Source: Salinisphaera sp002433465 (GTDB lineage: Bacteria > Pseudomonadota > Gammaproteobacteria > Nevskiales > Salinisphaeraceae). Taken from it: a DNA stretch of 64,000 nucleotides. The stretch is taken from the NCBI RefSeq assembly GCF_040361435.1, contig NZ_APNL01000002.1, positions 124,001 to 188,000 of the forward strand. Reading direction: 5' to 3'. Below the pieces are notes generated by a model. The model searched no databases. It was given only the letters and a program-made list of their open reading frames with translations, and was not told the origin of the DNA. Shown here one piece after another: positions 18,738 through 27,862 of the stretch. Position numbers and translations under genes: made by a program. Numbering within the stretch: position 1 is the stretch's first letter; every line of letters begins with the position of its first letter.

Positions 18738-19928
18738 ATGAATCAGACGGTTGGCGCCGCAGACGCCACAGGGTTCGACACCCCCGCCCGGGTCGCCAGC
18801 CGGACGCGTATCCAGTCCATCGACGCATTGCGCGGGCTGGTGATGCTGCTGATGCTGGTCGATCACGCCCGCGAGTTCTTCTTCCTGCATGCGCAGGTGT
18901 CCGACCCGATGGACGTGAACGAGGTCACGCCGGCGCTGTATTTCTCGCGCCTGGCGGCGCATCTGTGTGCGCCGGTGTTCGTGGCGCTGACCGGGCTGTC
19001 GGCCTGGCTCTATGGCGCCCAGCGCAGCCGCGCCGATGTGAGCGCGTTTTTGTTCAAGCGCGGGCTGTTCCTCGTGGTGCTGGAACTTACCCTGGTGAAC
19101 TTCGCCTGGACCTTCGCCCTGCCCCCGGAAAAACTGTATCTGCAGGTGATCTGGGTGATCGGCCTGAGCATGATTGCGCTGGCCGCCCTCGTACACCTGC
19201 CCCGGCTCGTGCTCGCAGCCCTGGGTGCGATCATCGTGCTGGGACATAACCTGCTCGACCCGATCGCGTTCGCGCCCGGCGACTTCGGCTATGTGTTCTG
19301 GACCATCCTGCACGATCGCGGCGTAATCGATCTGCCCCTGGGCATCGCCGCCCAGACCTCCTATCCGCTGCTACCCTGGATTGGCGTCATCGCGCTCGGT
19401 TATAGCGTGGGGCCATGGTTTGCCAAGGATCGCGACCCGAACGTGCGGGCGGGCCTGCTATGGGGCACGGGCCTTGCGCTGCTGGCGGCGTTCGTCGTGC
19501 TGCGCGTGATCAACGGCTACGGCGAACCCGTGCCCTGGCAGGCCGGCGACAGCGGGCTGCGCACGGCGATGTCGTTTTTCAATCTGACCAAGTATCCCCC
19601 GTCGGCCGATTTCGTCCTTTTCACGCTGGGCATCGGTACGCTGCTACTGGCCGCGCTCGAGCGTGTGCCGGCCGGCGCAGCGCGCATGCTGGCGGTATTC
19701 GGCGGCGCGCCGCTGTTCTTCTATCTGCTGCATCTGTACGTACTGCACCTGCTCAACCTCGGTGCGCTGTACTACGCAGGCGCGAATGAGGGCAGCCTGT
19801 TCAGCGTGCCGACCATGGGCTATGTATGGCTGATCGCGATCCTGCTCACGCCACCGCTGGGCCTGGCCTGTGCCTGGTTCGGGCGGCTCAAACGGCGCTC
19901 GCCGCAGCCGTGGATGCGTTATCTGTAG
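18738..19928 (+). CDS. DUF1624/HGSNAT-like membrane acyltransferase
   Basis: 396 residues, about ten membrane helices. 'RIQSIDALRGLVMLLMLVDHAREFFF' at residues ~30-55 is the DUF1624 (heparan-alpha-glucosaminide N-acetyltransferase catalytic) hallmark with the conserved Asp-Arg and His. Later 'KYPPSADFVLFTLGIGTLLLA' and 'GGAPLFFYLLHLYVLHLL' fit the family. It probably transfers acyl groups across the membrane to a glycan; the acceptor is unknown. A bidirectional terminator follows. Confidence 0.88.
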   Translation: MNQTVGAADATGFDTPARVASRTRIQSIDALRGLVMLLMLVDHAREFFFLHAQVSDPMDVNEVTPALYFSRLAAHLCAPVFVALTGLSAWLYGAQRSRADVSAFLFKRGLFLVVLELTLVNFAWTFALPPEKLYLQVIWVIGLSMIALAALVHLPRLVLAALGAIIVLGHNLLDPIAFAPGDFGYVFWTILHDRGVIDLPLGIAAQTSYPLLPWIGVIALGYSVGPWFAKDRDPNVRAGLLWGTGLALLAAFVVLRVINGYGEPVPWQAGDSGLRTAMSFFNLTKYPPSADFVLFTLGIGTLLLAALERVPAGAARMLAVFGGAPLFFYLLHLYVLHLLNLGALYYAGANEGSLFSVPTMGYVWLIAILLTPPLGLACAWFGRLKRRSPQPWMRYL

Positions 19929-19939
19929 ACGCAAGAAAA

Positions 19940-19972
19940 CCGCCACGGGCAATCGGCCCGTGGCGGCTTTTT
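19940..19972. terminator. Bidirectional rho-independent terminator
   Basis: An 11-bp perfect stem (CCGCCACGGGC / GCCCGTGGCGG), a 5-base loop and TTTTT on the + side with AAAA on the left flank. It lies between the convergent DUF1624 and leuA genes and can serve both. Confidence 0.92.
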
Positions 19973-19996
19973 AGCGCGAGGTCGTAAGACGTAGTC

Positions 19997-21691
19997 CTAG
20001 CTCGCCAGTGCGGTCAGCCCGCCACGCTGGCCGGTTTCGTCTTCCTCGCGCGAGAGATTGAGCGCGGCAATAATCGCCTTGAGCGCAGCACTCACCGTGT
20101 CGCTGTCCTCGGCAACCGCGGGGATACGCAGCGTGTCCTTGCGCAGCTGCACGAAGGCAATCGCATCGGCATCGCTGCCGGCCGACAGGGCATGCTCGGA
20201 ATAATCCGCCACCGCGATTTCTTCGCCGGTATGGCGATGCCAGGCATCGATGAAGGCTGAAAGCGGGCCGTTGCCACGCCCCTGCAGCTCGATACGCTGG
20301 CGCCCGTCGGAGAGGGTGACGTCCAGCGTCTGGCCGTCCTCGCCGCGACGCAGGCCGTAGTCCACCAGCGTCAAGGGCTCCTGGCGGGAGAAATGCTCGA
20401 ACAGCAGTTCGCGGATGCGTCCGCTCGAGAGTTCGCCGGTTACACGCTCGCTTTCGGCCTGCACATGCGGAGCGAGCGAAAGCATCATCCAGCGCGGCAG
20501 GCTGATGCCGAAATCGCGCTCCAGCAAAAACGCCATGCCGCCCTTGCCGGACTGGCTGTTCACCCGGATCACGGCCTGATAATCGCGGCCGATATCGCGC
20601 GGGTCGATGGGCAGATAGGCCACCTGCCAGTGTTCGTCCTCGCCCTGCTTGCGCAGCGACTTGCGGATGGCGTCTTGGTGGCTGCCGGAAAACGCCGTAT
20701 ACACCAACTCGCCTACCCAGGGATGGCGCGGATGCAGGGGAATGCCCGTGCATTCATGCACCACGCGGATGATCTCGTCCGGATCGCTCAGATCCAGCTC
20801 GGGGTCGATGCCCTGGCCGTAGAGGTTCATGGCCAGAATCACGATATCCATATTGCCGGTGCGCTCGCCGTTGCCCAGCAGCGTGCCTTCCACGCGCTCG
20901 GCACCGGCCAGCATGGCCAGCTCGGCCGCAGCCACGGCGCCGCCGCGATCGTTATGCGTATGCACCGACACGATCACGCTGTCACGGTTCTTGATGTGCT
21001 GGCAGAAATATTCGATCTGGTCGGCGTGGTGATGCGGGCCGGCCAGCTCCACCGTGTTGGGCAGGTTGAAGATGATCTTGTCGTCGGGCGTGGGCTGCCA
21101 GACGTCCATGACCGCTTCGCAAATGCGTACCGAGAACTCGACCTCGGTGGAGGAAAAGCTCTCGGGCGAATATTCCAGCCGCCAGTGCACGCCGGGGCGC
21201 TTCTGTGCGTTTTCCTTGACCCGCTGGGTGCCCTTGACGGCGATATCGATAATGCCGTCCTCGTCCATCTCGAACACGCGCTCGCGCTGCACCGTGGAGG
21301 TGGAGTTGTAGAGATGGATAATGGCCTTGTCCACGCCTTCCAGCGATTCGAAGGTGCGATCGATCAGGTGATCGCGCGACTGCGTGAGCGCGGCGATGGT
21401 CACGTCCTCGGGGATCTGATCCTCGTCGATCAACCAGCGCACGAAGTCGTAGTCCGGCTGGCTGGCCGAGGGAAAGCCCACCATGATTTCCTTGATGCCG
21501 ACGTCCACCAGCAGCTTCCAGAGCCGCTGTTTCTGTTCGACCGTCATCGGCTCGAGCAGCGCCTGGTTGCCGTCGCGCAGGTCTTCGCTTACCCAGATGG
21601 GGGCTTTTTCCAGATCGCGATCCGGCCAGGTGCGGTTGAAGGCCGGCACCCGGGGGGCTGCGCGATATTTGCGGTGGTCGAAACGGCTCAT
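19997..21691 (-). CDS. leuA: 2-isopropylmalate synthase, long (type 2) form
   Basis: 564 residues, the first committed step of leucine synthesis (acetyl-CoA + 2-oxoisovalerate to 2-isopropylmalate). The TIM barrel has 'SEDLRDGNQALLEPM' (metal-binding Asp and catalytic Arg) near 35, 'VSVHTHNDRGGAVA' with the metal His pair, and 'LLGNGERTGNMD'. The regulatory C-terminal domain is present. The N-terminus and length match the actinobacterial/alpha-isopropylmalate synthase type 2 (TIGR00970-like), not the E. coli ~520-residue type. GAGGAC precedes the ATG. An Lrp gene is divergent. Confidence 0.95.
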   Translation of the reverse strand: MSRFDHRKYRAAPRVPAFNRTWPDRDLEKAPIWVSEDLRDGNQALLEPMTVEQKQRLWKLLVDVGIKEIMVGFPSASQPDYDFVRWLIDEDQIPEDVTIAALTQSRDHLIDRTFESLEGVDKAIIHLYNSTSTVQRERVFEMDEDGIIDIAVKGTQRVKENAQKRPGVHWRLEYSPESFSSTEVEFSVRICEAVMDVWQPTPDDKIIFNLPNTVELAGPHHHADQIEYFCQHIKNRDSVIVSVHTHNDRGGAVAAAELAMLAGAERVEGTLLGNGERTGNMDIVILAMNLYGQGIDPELDLSDPDEIIRVVHECTGIPLHPRHPWVGELVYTAFSGSHQDAIRKSLRKQGEDEHWQVAYLPIDPRDIGRDYQAVIRVNSQSGKGGMAFLLERDFGISLPRWMMLSLAPHVQAESERVTGELSSGRIRELLFEHFSRQEPLTLVDYGLRRGEDGQTLDVTLSDGRQRIELQGRGNGPLSAFIDAWHRHTGEEIAVADYSEHALSAGSDADAIAFVQLRKDTLRIPAVAEDSDTVSAALKAIIAALNLSREEDETGQRGGLTALAS

Positions 21692-21861
21692 GGTCTGTCC
21701 TCGGCTGATCGCTTGGTCTGGGCAGCCGTGCCTGCACGACTGCCTGACCCATAGTCTAACGCCTGTGGGTCGGCACAGGATTGCAAAAGATCCGCGCGAG
21801 CTCGCCCGATGCGCAATTTCCTGCTATTAATTGAAGACCAACGGTCACTTTATTGCGCTTC

Positions 21862-22347
21862 ATGAAAAACCGCAGCGAATACGTAGAACTGGATCGCTTC
21901 GATCGCCAGATTGTCGAACTGCTTCAGGCCGATGGCCGGATCAGCAACCAGGCGCTGGCCGAGGCGGTCAACCTGTCGCCCTCGCCCTGCCTGCGCCGGG
22001 TTCGCGCGCTCGAAGAGGCCGGCGTCATCACCGGCTATCACGCCCGCGTGAACGATCGCGCCCTGGGCTACGGCCTGACCGCGCTGCTGCTCATTTCCAT
22101 GGACCAGCACACGCCGGAACGCTTCGAGCATTTCGAGGCCCGCGTCGCTGCCCTGCCGCAGGTCCAGGAATGCCTGCTCATCACCGGCCAGGAGGCCGAC
22201 TACCAGCTGCGTATCGCGGTCACCGATATGGACGATTACCAGCGCCTGCTGCTGGAACACATCACCCGTATCGAAGGGGTATCCGGCGTGCATTCGAGCT
22301 TCGTACTGCGGCGGGTGCTGCACGACCGCGTGCTGCCGCCGCGATAG
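21862..22347 (+). CDS. Lrp/AsnC family transcriptional regulator, divergent from leuA
   Basis: 161 residues. HTH 'RISNQALAEAVNLSPSPCLRRVRALEEAGVITGYHA' and RAM domain with 'LLITGQEADYQLRIAVTDMDDYQRLL'. Closest in feel to Lrp itself or BkdR. The 170-base divergent region with leuA makes leuA the obvious candidate target, with leucine as a plausible effector; both points are inference. A TTG three codons upstream is the alternative start. Confidence 0.92.
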   Translation: MKNRSEYVELDRFDRQIVELLQADGRISNQALAEAVNLSPSPCLRRVRALEEAGVITGYHARVNDRALGYGLTALLLISMDQHTPERFEHFEARVAALPQVQECLLITGQEADYQLRIAVTDMDDYQRLLLEHITRIEGVSGVHSSFVLRRVLHDRVLPPR

Positions 22348-22467
22348 GCGGCGGATTCCTCGTTGCGAGACACGAAACTCTGGTTTCACTGCCCTGCCAT
22401 GGCCTATATTCAGCGAACGTCGAGCTGTATTTCTTACCGCCCATTTCGCATCCAAGGAACGCTACCC

Positions 22468-22608
22468 ATGAATCGCTCCAAAATCGCGGCCGTACTGGCC
22501 CTGACCGTGTTTTCCCTGGCCCTGATGAGTGGTTGCAGCAACACCATGAAAGGCGCCGGCCAAGATATCGAGAAAGCCGGCCAGGAAGTTCAGAAAGCGT
22601 CGGACTGA
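22468..22608 (+). CDS. Entericidin-like small lipoprotein
   Basis: 46 residues: a signal peptide 'KIAAVLALTVFSLALMSGC' ending in a lipobox at Cys23, then 'SNTMKGAGQDIEKAGQEVQKAS', the amphipathic helix shared by entericidins A and B. Entericidin B is a stress-induced lipoprotein that promotes lysis and EcnA antagonises it; only one homologue occurs here. AAGGA is 9 bases before the ATG. Confidence 0.9.
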   Translation: MNRSKIAAVLALTVFSLALMSGCSNTMKGAGQDIEKAGQEVQKASD

Positions 22609-22743
22609 TCCTGAATAGAGGGTTGTCGCAGGGTCGGGGCCAAACGCCCGGCTTTGCGGCGAACCCCCGGATCGCTTGCCAGCGCGACGTTACCGGTACA
22701 CTGGGCGGATAGACCTCATTTCCTGCCACCGGCCTGCATACGC

Positions 22744-23037
22744 ATGGATAGCGACAATCTTTTCCACTGGATCGGCGAAAAGCTCGGCGCCGTCATCCGG
22801 TTCATCGTCGATGCCCTGGGCTGGCTGTTCGACAACCTTTACGGCGCGATCGACAGCTTCGTCCAGGGGCTGACCGGCGCGCTGGGCATCAACGACTCTA
22901 TCTTGAGCCTTCTGATTCTGGTGATCGGCCTGGCCATGCTCGCCTCGTCGGTACGTGCAGCGATTCGCCGGCGGGTGGTGGCAGCCGTGGTGTGGGCGGT
23001 ACTCGGGGTCGTGGTGCTGACCTGGCTTATCTACTGA
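22744..23037 (+). CDS. Small membrane protein of unknown function
   Basis: 97 residues from ATG 22744. The first half is amphipathic ('FIVDALGWLFDNLYGAIDSFVQGLTGALG'), the second half has two membrane helices ('LSLLILVIGLAMLASSV' and 'VVAAVVWAVLGVVVLTWLIY'). I do not recognise a family. Its 3' end overlaps the convergent diguanylate cyclase gene by 11 bases. Clean helical periodicity supports a real gene. Confidence 0.6.
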   Translation: MDSDNLFHWIGEKLGAVIRFIVDALGWLFDNLYGAIDSFVQGLTGALGINDSILSLLILVIGLAMLASSVRAAIRRRVVAAVVWAVLGVVVLTWLIY

Positions 23038-24307
23038 CAGGCGCGGCGCGCAAGGGCGACTGAAAGGGCCGGGCGTTGTCGTCATAGCAGCTATAACACA
23101 TGCGGTTGCGACCCGCGCTCTTGGCGGCATAGAGCATACGATCGGCCTCGCGCAACACCGAATCCAGCGACGTGTGCGCATACGCCGCGCTGACATGACA
23201 CAGGCCGACGCTGGCGGTAACGTGCTTGGCCGCGGGCGAGCAGTGGTGCTCGATACGCTCCTTTTCGATCGCCTCGCAGAGCGCGGTTGCCATCGTCCGT
23301 GCGTTGCGGGCGTCGCAATCCATCCACATCAGCACGAACTCTTCACCGCCGTAGCGCCCGCAAACGTCCATGGGGCGGCGCGCATGCTCGGCCAAGACGT
23401 CTGCAACCCGCTGCAGCGCCCGGTCACCGCATTGATGCCCGTAATGATTGTTGTAGGCCCCGAATGCATCGACATCGACCATGACAAGCGCATAGTCGAG
23501 CTGCTCGCGGCGCGCATGCGCCTGCCCGTCCTCGAGCTGATCCTCCAGCGCATGCCGGTTGAGCAACCCCGTCAGCCGGTCCAGCCGAGACAGGTATTGC
23601 AGCAGCGTGGCATTCAACCAGGTCCAGCGGATGGTGTATTCCGACGCATAGCCCGCCACGAGAGCCGCCAGAAACAATAACCCGGTCGCGAACAGATCGT
23701 AGTGGCTCGAAGACAAGCGCGTGACCGCCGTCAACTCGACCCAGACCGTGATCAGGGCAACGACGAGCAGGGTGGGCATCTGGGACCAGAATGGCACGCG
23801 CGACAGGCACAGCATGGCGACCGCGCTCACCCCGACCAGTTCCAGCGGCAGCTCGAACCCAAGCTGGGAATCGACCACGCGCTGGGCCAGCAGCCCCGCG
23901 GACACGGTCACGAACAACAGCAGCGTGCCCACGTCCATCGCCCGACTCGCCGAATGACGAAGACACAGGAAGATGCAGATAAGGCCCATCGGCACCATGG
24001 CGCCGAACTGAATAAGCCGGGTCGGCAACCACAGCTCGTGGGGCAGATTCAGCCACGCCACGTCGATCAACGCGGATACCAACACGCCCAGTACCGCGAA
24101 TACGATCAGGCTTGCCCGGCTGAACTGACCGGATACACGCAGATACGCCTGAAAGGCCGGCTCCAGCTCGGGCATGAATCGCAGCTGCCTGAAGCCGCGA
24201 TCGATCTGGCGCTGTAGCAGGCGCGTGGGCGGCGTGTCGCTAAGCGCCGCGGTGGTCCCCGCTGCCGTCGCACTCAGGCTGTAATACTCGTTGGTAAGCG
24301 ATGTCAT
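23027..24307 (-). CDS. Membrane diguanylate cyclase (GGDEF)
   Basis: 426 residues from ATG 24307, with AGG about 9 bases upstream. Six hydrophobic segments occupy residues ~65-245 and form a membrane sensor region without a recognisable periplasmic domain. The C-terminal GGDEF domain has 'LSRLDRLTGLLNRHALEDQL', the active site GGEEF, and RPMD five residues before it, which is an intact RxxD inhibitory site. It should synthesise c-di-GMP and be product-inhibited. There is no linked EAL gene. Confidence 0.93.
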   Translation of the reverse strand: MTSLTNEYYSLSATAAGTTAALSDTPPTRLLQRQIDRGFRQLRFMPELEPAFQAYLRVSGQFSRASLIVFAVLGVLVSALIDVAWLNLPHELWLPTRLIQFGAMVPMGLICIFLCLRHSASRAMDVGTLLLFVTVSAGLLAQRVVDSQLGFELPLELVGVSAVAMLCLSRVPFWSQMPTLLVVALITVWVELTAVTRLSSSHYDLFATGLLFLAALVAGYASEYTIRWTWLNATLLQYLSRLDRLTGLLNRHALEDQLEDGQAHARREQLDYALVMVDVDAFGAYNNHYGHQCGDRALQRVADVLAEHARRPMDVCGRYGGEEFVLMWMDCDARNARTMATALCEAIEKERIEHHCSPAAKHVTASVGLCHVSAAYAHTSLDSVLREADRMLYAAKSAGRNRMCYSCYDDNARPFQSPLRAAPVSR

Positions 24308-24427
24308 GCTCAACCTGCACGTCTTTTCTTATAGATTTATTTCGCTCGCGCAGCTCGCCGGCGCCTGCGCCGTGCATCGACACAACACGCTTGAGAAGTA
24401 CTAGCGGCTAACGTATCGAAAACTGGA

Positions 24428-25186
24428 ATGGCCATGTCAAAGATCTGTCTTGTTCAGGGCGGCGGTCGCGGGCTCGGGCTCGCCCTGGTACGCCGGCTTC
24501 TGGCGGCCGACGAGTCGAGCCGAGTGATCGCGACCGCGCGCGATCCCAAGAGCCATTCCGCGCTCGCCGAACTGGCCCAACAGCACGGCGAGCGCCTGCA
24601 GACCTGTGCGCTCGATCTTGCAGACGGTGCAAGTATCGCTGCGGCTCGCGAACAGGTGGGTACGCTCACGAGCCGGCTCGATCTGCTGATTACGTGCGGC
24701 GGGATCCTGCATGAAGGCAAGCATATGTGGCCCGAGAAGAAGCTGGCCGATGTTAACCCGGACAATCTGGCCCGCGCGTTCGCGGTGAACGCCGCGGGGC
24801 CGATCCTGATGATCAAGCATTTTCACGACCTGCTCATCCACGGCGAGCGCGCGGTCATCGCCAGCCTGTCGGCCCGGGTGGGCTCGATCTCGGATAACGG
24901 CTACGGCGGCTGGTATGCCTATCGCGCCAGCAAGGCCGCCCAGAACCAGCTCACCCGTACCGCCGCGATCGAGCTGCGCCGACGCTCGAAGCAGCTGGTG
25001 TGCGTGGGCCTGCATCCGGGCACGGTCGACACCGGCCTGTCCGAACCGTTTCAGCGCAACGTGCCGGAAAAGCAGCTGCAAACGCCGGACACCGCGGCCC
25101 AGCATCTGCTCGAGGTAATCGCGAAGCTCACGCCCGAGGACAGCGGCCAGCTGTTCGACTGGGCCGGCAAGGTGATTGCCCCCTAG
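24428..25186 (+). CDS. Short-chain dehydrogenase (CsgA/C-factor-like)
   Basis: 252 residues. Rossmann start 'CLVQGGGRGLGLALVRRLL' (TGxxxGxG variant with Gly-Gly-Gly), 'CALDLAD', 'LITCGGIL' where NNAG is usual, catalytic Ser in 'ASLSARVGSI' and YRASK in 'WYAYRASKAA'. The catalytic Ser-Tyr-Lys are all present. The overall shape resembles the C-factor/CsgA SDR group. ATG 24434 is a second possible start. NAD(P) preference and substrate cannot be told. Confidence 0.88.
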   Translation: MAMSKICLVQGGGRGLGLALVRRLLAADESSRVIATARDPKSHSALAELAQQHGERLQTCALDLADGASIAAAREQVGTLTSRLDLLITCGGILHEGKHMWPEKKLADVNPDNLARAFAVNAAGPILMIKHFHDLLIHGERAVIASLSARVGSISDNGYGGWYAYRASKAAQNQLTRTAAIELRRRSKQLVCVGLHPGTVDTGLSEPFQRNVPEKQLQTPDTAAQHLLEVIAKLTPEDSGQLFDWAGKVIAP

Positions 25187-25240
25187 CCGCCCGGCAGAGG
25201 GTGCTTGCCCTCAAAACTGTTCATGCATACAGTTATCAGC

Positions 25241-26326
25241 ATGCCGCATCGACCGATCCACCATAAAGGCCGGGGCGCGTTGACCAACCCGGTCTCGCGC
25301 TTTGCCAACGCCCATGCCGAAGACTTCGACGACGGCTGGGCCACGCTGGACCTGGAAGATATCGAGCGGCCGGCCACGCATCTGCACCCCGACCCGGCAC
25401 GGCGGGTGATCAGTCGCAACAGCTCGCCGGACGTGCCCTTCGATGCCTCCATCAACCCGTACAAGGGCTGCAGTCACGGCTGTATCTATTGCTTCGCGCG
25501 GCCCACCCACGAGTATCTCGACCACTCTGCCGGGCTGGAATTCGAAACCGAGATCTACTACAAGGCCGATGCCGCGGCACGCTTCGAAGCCGAGCTGCGC
25601 GATCCAAACTATCGCTGCGAGCCGATCACCCTCGGCGCCAATACCGACCCCTACCAGCCGGACGAAAAACAGCTGGGCATCACCCGGGCGCTGCTGGAGG
25701 TGGCGCTGCGCTACAACCAGCCGCTGTCGATCATTACCAAGGGCCAGCTGATCGAGCGCGATGTGGACCTGCTCGCTGGCCTGGCCGAGCGCAATCTGGT
25801 GAGCGTGATGATGAGCCTGACCAGCCTCGATCCCGCCATCAAGCGCAGTCTCGAACCGCGGGCGGCCGGCCCGAAGCAGCGCCTACGCTCGATTCGAGCG
25901 CTCGCCCAGGCCGGTGTGCCGGTGGGCATGCTCGTCGCGCCCGTCATTCCGGCGATCACCGACCACGAACTCGAAGCGCTGATCGAGCACGGCGCCGCGG
26001 CCGGTGCCCAGACCGCCGGCTACGTACTGCTACGCCTGCCCCACGGCGTGGCCGATCTGTTCCGGCAATGGCTGGAAACCCACTACCCGCAACGCGCAGC
26101 CCATGTCATGAGCCTGATTCAGCAGATGCACGGCGGACGCGACTACGATTCGAACTGGGGGACGCGCATGCGCGGCACCGGCGTACACGCCCAGCTATTG
26201 GCCAAACGCTTCGAACTGGCCTGCCGACGGGCCGGCATCGGCGCCCGCCGACGTATCGCGCTCGACAGCAGCCTTTTCGAGCGCCCGCCCGCCGCCGGCG
26301 ACCAGGCCGTCTTCGATTTCGGCTGA
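25241..26326 (+). CDS. PA0069-family radical SAM protein (SplB-like)
   Basis: 361 residues from ATG 25241. 'IHHKGRGALTNPVSRF' is the usual PA0069-family N-terminus, which decided the start although it lacks a good ribosome binding site; the frame runs open to 25205. The cluster motif CxxxCxxC is at Cys77, Cys81, Cys84 ('GCSHGCIYC'). A TIM-barrel core follows ('ITLGANTDPYQPDEK', 'LSIITKGQLIERD'). Family members are related to spore photoproduct lyase but their reaction is unknown. Confidence 0.93.
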   Translation: MPHRPIHHKGRGALTNPVSRFANAHAEDFDDGWATLDLEDIERPATHLHPDPARRVISRNSSPDVPFDASINPYKGCSHGCIYCFARPTHEYLDHSAGLEFETEIYYKADAAARFEAELRDPNYRCEPITLGANTDPYQPDEKQLGITRALLEVALRYNQPLSIITKGQLIERDVDLLAGLAERNLVSVMMSLTSLDPAIKRSLEPRAAGPKQRLRSIRALAQAGVPVGMLVAPVIPAITDHELEALIEHGAAAGAQTAGYVLLRLPHGVADLFRQWLETHYPQRAAHVMSLIQQMHGGRDYDSNWGTRMRGTGVHAQLLAKRFELACRRAGIGARRRIALDSSLFERPPAAGDQAVFDFG

Positions 26327-26347
26327 CGCGCTCGGCGCGATCGCTGG

Positions 26348-27298
26348 CTAGGCCGGACGCCCGTCGTTGTCGCCGTGCACCAGCTCGGCGATCCAGTCCA
26401 CAAACGCCGGCAATAGCCGCGGCGGCAGGTCGTGGCCCATGCCCTCGACCTCTTCGTAGCGCACGTTGGGCAGATGTTTTGCGGTATCGCGGCCGTGCTT
26501 GACCGGCAACAACGGATCGGCCTTGCCATGAATGACCAGCGCCGGCTGGGTGATCTGGCCCAGCATTTCCACCCGCGACGGCGCGGCCATCACCGCCAGC
26601 ATCTGGCGCCGGCTGCCGGCCGGGCGATAGCTGCGCTTGACGTTGCGCCGGATCTCGCTGGTCCAGTCTTCCAGGCTACGCCCGTAGTCGGGGCTGCCGA
26701 TCATGCGCATGGTCTTGGCCATATGCCGGGCGACGGTATCCGGATCGTTGTTGCGCGGCGCCTTGCCCAGCCGCATGAGCACCTTCAGACGCCCGCGTGG
26801 CAGCCGCCGGGCCCCGGATGTGGACATGATCGAGGTCAGAGTGAGTACCCGGTCGGGATGGTACGCGGTGACCAACTGCGCGATCATGCCGCCCATGGAG
26901 GCGCCGACCAGATGCGCCTGCTCGATACCCAGCGCATCCATGAGCGCCACCGTATCGGCAGCCATGTCGTCGAGCGTATAGGCGGTGCGGATTCGCCGGC
27001 CGAACAACGACTTGATGAACGCACTGCGGGCGCCGTCGTAGCGTGGGCCGCGACTGCCAAGCTGGCTCGACAGGCCGATATCGCGGTTGTCGAAACGGAT
27101 CACGCGCAGGCCCGTATCGGCCAGCGCGCGACAGAAGGCATCGGGCCAGCCGGTCAGCTGGGTACCCAGGCCCATGATGAGCAGCAGCGCCGGGTGCTCG
27201 TCGCGGCCGAACTGCTCGTAGGCCAGCTCCAGGCCATTGGCCTCCACGCGATCGCTGTAGTCGGCGCCGTCCAGCGCCGGGGCGAGAAACTCTGTCAT
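26348..27298 (-). CDS. Alpha/beta hydrolase
   Basis: 316 residues, cytoplasmic. The nucleophile elbow is GASMGG (Ser near 131), Asp in 'HGKADPLLPV', His in 'GMGHDLPP'. The sequence 'RFDNRDIGLSSQL' after strand 4 is typical of the RdmC/AknC-like and lipolytic esterase group. Substrate unknown. It is convergent with the radical SAM gene with a 21-base gap. Confidence 0.88.
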   Translation of the reverse strand: MTEFLAPALDGADYSDRVEANGLELAYEQFGRDEHPALLLIMGLGTQLTGWPDAFCRALADTGLRVIRFDNRDIGLSSQLGSRGPRYDGARSAFIKSLFGRRIRTAYTLDDMAADTVALMDALGIEQAHLVGASMGGMIAQLVTAYHPDRVLTLTSIMSTSGARRLPRGRLKVLMRLGKAPRNNDPDTVARHMAKTMRMIGSPDYGRSLEDWTSEIRRNVKRSYRPAGSRRQMLAVMAAPSRVEMLGQITQPALVIHGKADPLLPVKHGRDTAKHLPNVRYEEVEGMGHDLPPRLLPAFVDWIAELVHGDNDGRPA

Positions 27299-27475
27299 CG
27301 GCTACCCCTGTCTTCGCGCCCTGTCGCTTGCCACGAGCGACCACGAGGCGGCGAAAAAAATGCATTTTACGAAACTCGCCATGACAGCGTTACATACGCC
27401 GCGGATCGCAGGCCACGCCAGGCGCCGCTACACTGAACGCCGGCACCCGCTACCCACCGCATTGAACCGATCGCC

Positions 27476-27862
27476 ATGAGCCTGCTCGACCGCCTTGCCG
27501 ACGCGCATATTCACGCCGCCGCCGAACGCGGCGAGTTCGACAATCTCGAAGGCGCCGGCAAGCCGCTGCCACGCGACGCTGCACGCGACGTGCCGCCCGA
27601 GCTGCGGGCCGGCTATCGGCTGCTCAAGAACGCAGGCTACGTACCGCCGGAAATCGAAGCTTGGCGCGAAATTCGCGATATCGAGGACCTGCTGCGCACC
27701 GCACAGACCGATGGCGACCCCGCCCGACGCTTGCAACGGCGCCTGCGCTGGCTCGAAACTCGGCTACGCGAAACCCGGCGCGGCCGGGCACTGCTGGCCG
27801 ACCCGCACTATGCCAGCGCGGTGCGCGAGCGCTTGACCCAGAAAAGCCATAGCCAACCATGA
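27476..27862 (+). CDS. DUF1992 (DnaJC28-like domain) protein
   Basis: 128 residues consisting of the DUF1992 domain: 'DRLADAHIHAAAERGEFDNLEGAGKPLP' and 'LRAGYRLLKNAGYVPPEIE'. This domain is shared with the conserved region of human DNAJC28 and E. coli YhdN. Its function is unknown. The stop overlaps the next gene's start (ATGA), so it is coupled to the GNAT gene. Confidence 0.93.
   Translation: MSLLDRLADAHIHAAAERGEFDNLEGAGKPLPRDAARDVPPELRAGYRLLKNAGYVPPEIEAWREIRDIEDLLRTAQTDGDPARRLQRRLRWLETRLRETRRGRALLADPHYASAVRERLTQKSHSQP

Noticed and set aside
20393..21754. A 453-codon plus-strand frame
   Set aside because: Antisense to leuA, which is certain from its motifs.
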